From: Ascoidea tarda (nom. inval.)
Taxonomy: Eukaryota; Ascomycota; Saccharomycetes; Ascoideales; Ascoideaceae
Direction of reading: 5' to 3'
Length of the DNA: 32,641 nt
Assembly: GCA_030560485.1 (NCBI GenBank)
Contig: JAKTTS010000126.1
Coordinates: forward strand, 1-32,641
The translations under genes were made by a program, and so were the position numbers. The notes under the pieces were generated by a model. That model was given only the letters and a program-made list of their open reading frames with translations, did no database searches and was not told the DNA's origin. Shown here piece after piece: positions 31,306 to 32,641 of the stretch (positions are counted from its first letter, which is position 1; each line of letters starts with the position of its first letter).

Positions 31306-32571
31306 ATGAAGCTCAGTGTCTTCTCTCTCCTACCCTTTTTTCTACTCACCTTTCTATCTGCTTCCATGCCCATAGACCTCGAGAGGAGAGTCATCATAGT
31401 AAACACAATTACTGCCACCACCACCGCCTACTTGTATAAATCTGCACCTACACCCTCATCTTCAGAAAACGTAGTGGGAACTCCATCCTTCTTGAACCAG
31501 CAATCAACCTTCACCTCAACCATAACCTATGAATCAACAACAAGAACAGTCACAAGGGTGATCAATCCCACTATTTTAATCGACCAAACAACTTGGGTAA
31601 CTGAAACAAACACGGACTTGCCCTCGTCCTTGCCAGAAAGCAGTGATGCTGACTTGGTACAACTCGACAAAAGAGTGATTTTAAATGAATTCATAACCTC
31701 AACCACCACAATATATCTAGATCAGCTCTCCACAATCACGTCGACCCCTATCCCTACCTTAAATCCTCCTATAATTTTAAATAACCAAACAACTGTGACA
31801 TCAACTATCATCAACGATTCCACAACAAGAGTTGTAACTAGAACAATCAATCCAACCATTTTAAACAGACAAGTTATCTGGGTCACTGAAACTGTCTCCA
31901 ACGCCGGCTCTCCATCACCAGCTCTTTCAGGTACTATAGACCTAAAAAAAAGAGTAATCCTAAATGAAATGGTAACTGCAACTACAACTGTCTACGTAGT
32001 TGATGGTGAAACCATCTCTGTCCCACAACAATCCACATCTTTATTACCTGGTCCTTCAATTTTGAATCAACAAACAACTGTTACCTCCACTATCACTTAT
32101 GAATCGACAACCAGAACCATAACAAAAACAATAAATCCAACCATCTTAATCAAACAAACTCAATGGGTAACTGAAACAATAACAGACTATCCTTCCTCAC
32201 TAATCGATGACGATGAAACAGGATTCGACTCTGAATCTGAATCTGAATCTGACTACTACGAATCCGCCTACATCACTGAAACACCAATTCCAACCACTTC
32301 AGTTTCCCCTGATGATGAAGATGAAGAATTCGAACCAATTTTCATTTCACTAAGAACCGTCACCGTTTACTATGATCCGAGATTCAATTCATACACAAAC
32401 TTTGATTATCCAACCTCAACTCCTTCTCTTTACAATTTAAATCCTCCTGCAGTTATGAATGTATATACTCTAATTACCTCAAATTATATAGAAGATCAGC
32501 CTACTCCAACCTTTGCTAGCGTTATCCTTTCAACTTCAGATGATTCAACTACAGTCTTTTCTCCAAATTAA
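31306..32571 (+). CDS. Secreted three-repeat protein with Kex2-type sites (421 aa), family unknown
   Basis: I do not recognise the family. A signal peptide (KLSVFSLLPFFLLTFLSA, residues 2-19) leads into three repeats of about 94 residues. Each starts just after a dibasic site: ERR|V (28), LDKR|V (123) and LKKR|V (216). The repeat opens VILNE-x-x-T-x-TTTxY. After a variable spacer comes LNQQTTVTSTITYESTTRT, then INPTILI-x-Q-x-x-WVTET. All segments are Thr-rich and beta-prone. A fourth, decayed echo (SLRTVTVYYD) lies in an acidic tail with SESESESD and DDEDEEFEP. There is no hydrophobic C-terminus, so no GPI anchor; sequons at N160 and N170 are possible. By analogy with fungal kexin-processed repeat precursors I infer cleavage in the late Golgi into three secreted polypeptides, possibly of the wall or medium. 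Confidence 0.8.
   Translation: MKLSVFSLLPFFLLTFLSASMPIDLERRVIIVNTITATTTAYLYKSAPTPSSSENVVGTPSFLNQQSTFTSTITYESTTRTVTRVINPTILIDQTTWVTETNTDLPSSLPESSDADLVQLDKRVILNEFITSTTTIYLDQLSTITSTPIPTLNPPIILNNQTTVTSTIINDSTTRVVTRTINPTILNRQVIWVTETVSNAGSPSPALSGTIDLKKRVILNEMVTATTTVYVVDGETISVPQQSTSLLPGPSILNQQTTVTSTITYESTTRTITKTINPTILIKQTQWVTETITDYPSSLIDDDETGFDSESESESDYYESAYITETPIPTTSVSPDDEDEEFEPIFISLRTVTVYYDPRFNSYTNFDYPTSTPSLYNLNPPAVMNVYTLITSNYIEDQPTPTFASVILSTSDDSTTVFSPN
31390..32230 (+). repeat. Three 93-95-residue coding repeats
   Basis: Units run from about 31390, 31675 and 31954. Repeats 1 and 3 are closest in the YESTTRT core. All keep NPTIL and WVTET. DNA divergence is substantial, so the duplications are not recent and the shared residues look selected. 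Confidence 0.85.
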
Positions 32572-32584
32572 ATCAATCTGATCC

Positions 32585-32641
32585 AAAATAAAATAAAATA
32601 AAATAAAATAAAATAAAATAAAATAAAATAAAATAAAATAA
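32585..32641. repeat. (AAAAT)n pentanucleotide microsatellite at window end
   Basis: About 11 perfect AAAAT copies begin 13 bp after the preceding stop codon and run to the last base. Confidence 0.95.

Noticed and set aside
31306-32571. GPI-anchored adhesin as identity of the Thr-rich secreted protein
   Set aside because: The C-terminus is polar (STSDDSTTVFSPN), with no hydrophobic GPI-addition segment.
1-32641. Transposons, LTR elements, CRISPR arrays or rRNA/tRNA genes
   Set aside because: No transposase, reverse transcriptase or integrase-like frame, terminal repeats, spaced repeats or RNA-gene signatures were recognised on either strand.

Overview
The window is nuclear DNA of a budding yeast (Saccharomycotina). 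The evidence is the gene content (Nab3, a yeast-type eIF4G, Sin4/Med16, Fcy2, Itr1), one intron with the full yeast consensus (GTATGT, TACTAAC, TTTTAG), short spacing between genes, and proteins full of asparagine runs. Coding DNA is AT-rich, while several promoters are clearly richer in G+C. At the few informative sites CTG reads best as leucine, and TGA ends at least four genes. I cannot name the species. Both window ends are simple repeats, (AAT)n on the left and (AAAAT)n on the right, so this may be a whole contig broken at repeats.

Layout, left to right: NAB3 (+, 5' end missing); a GC-rich promoter with a CTT/CTG triplet tract; a 1645-residue eIF4G (+) with a PEVK-like repeat; a short convergent gap; SIN4/MED16 (-, two exons). 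Then come a 128-bp divergent promoter with a Cbf1-type CACGTG site, a mitochondrial-looking YchF/Obg-family NTPase of the Ylf2 type (+), a Dsf2-like Sel1-repeat protein (+), and an unusually long (1.96 kb) convergent gap with a 31-bp perfect palindrome. The right half holds an Fcy2-type purine-cytosine permease (-), an Itr1-type myo-inositol transporter (-) with one in-frame TGA at a conserved tryptophan, a 1.9-kb divergent promoter, a 1873-residue Zn2Cys6 transcription factor (+), and a secreted protein (+) built of three about 94-residue repeats, each preceded by a dibasic Kex2-type site.

The genes form no pathway; this is an ordinary mixed chromosome segment. Gene expression is well represented (transcription termination, Mediator, translation initiation, a zinc-cluster regulator). 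The two permeases are adjacent and tandem. The most novel item is the Kex2-repeat secreted protein at the right end. Next are the interrupted inositol transporter, the PEVK-like eIF4G insert, and the Met/Asn-rich Nab3 tail. No RNA gene, CRISPR array, transposon or virus-derived element was recognised.
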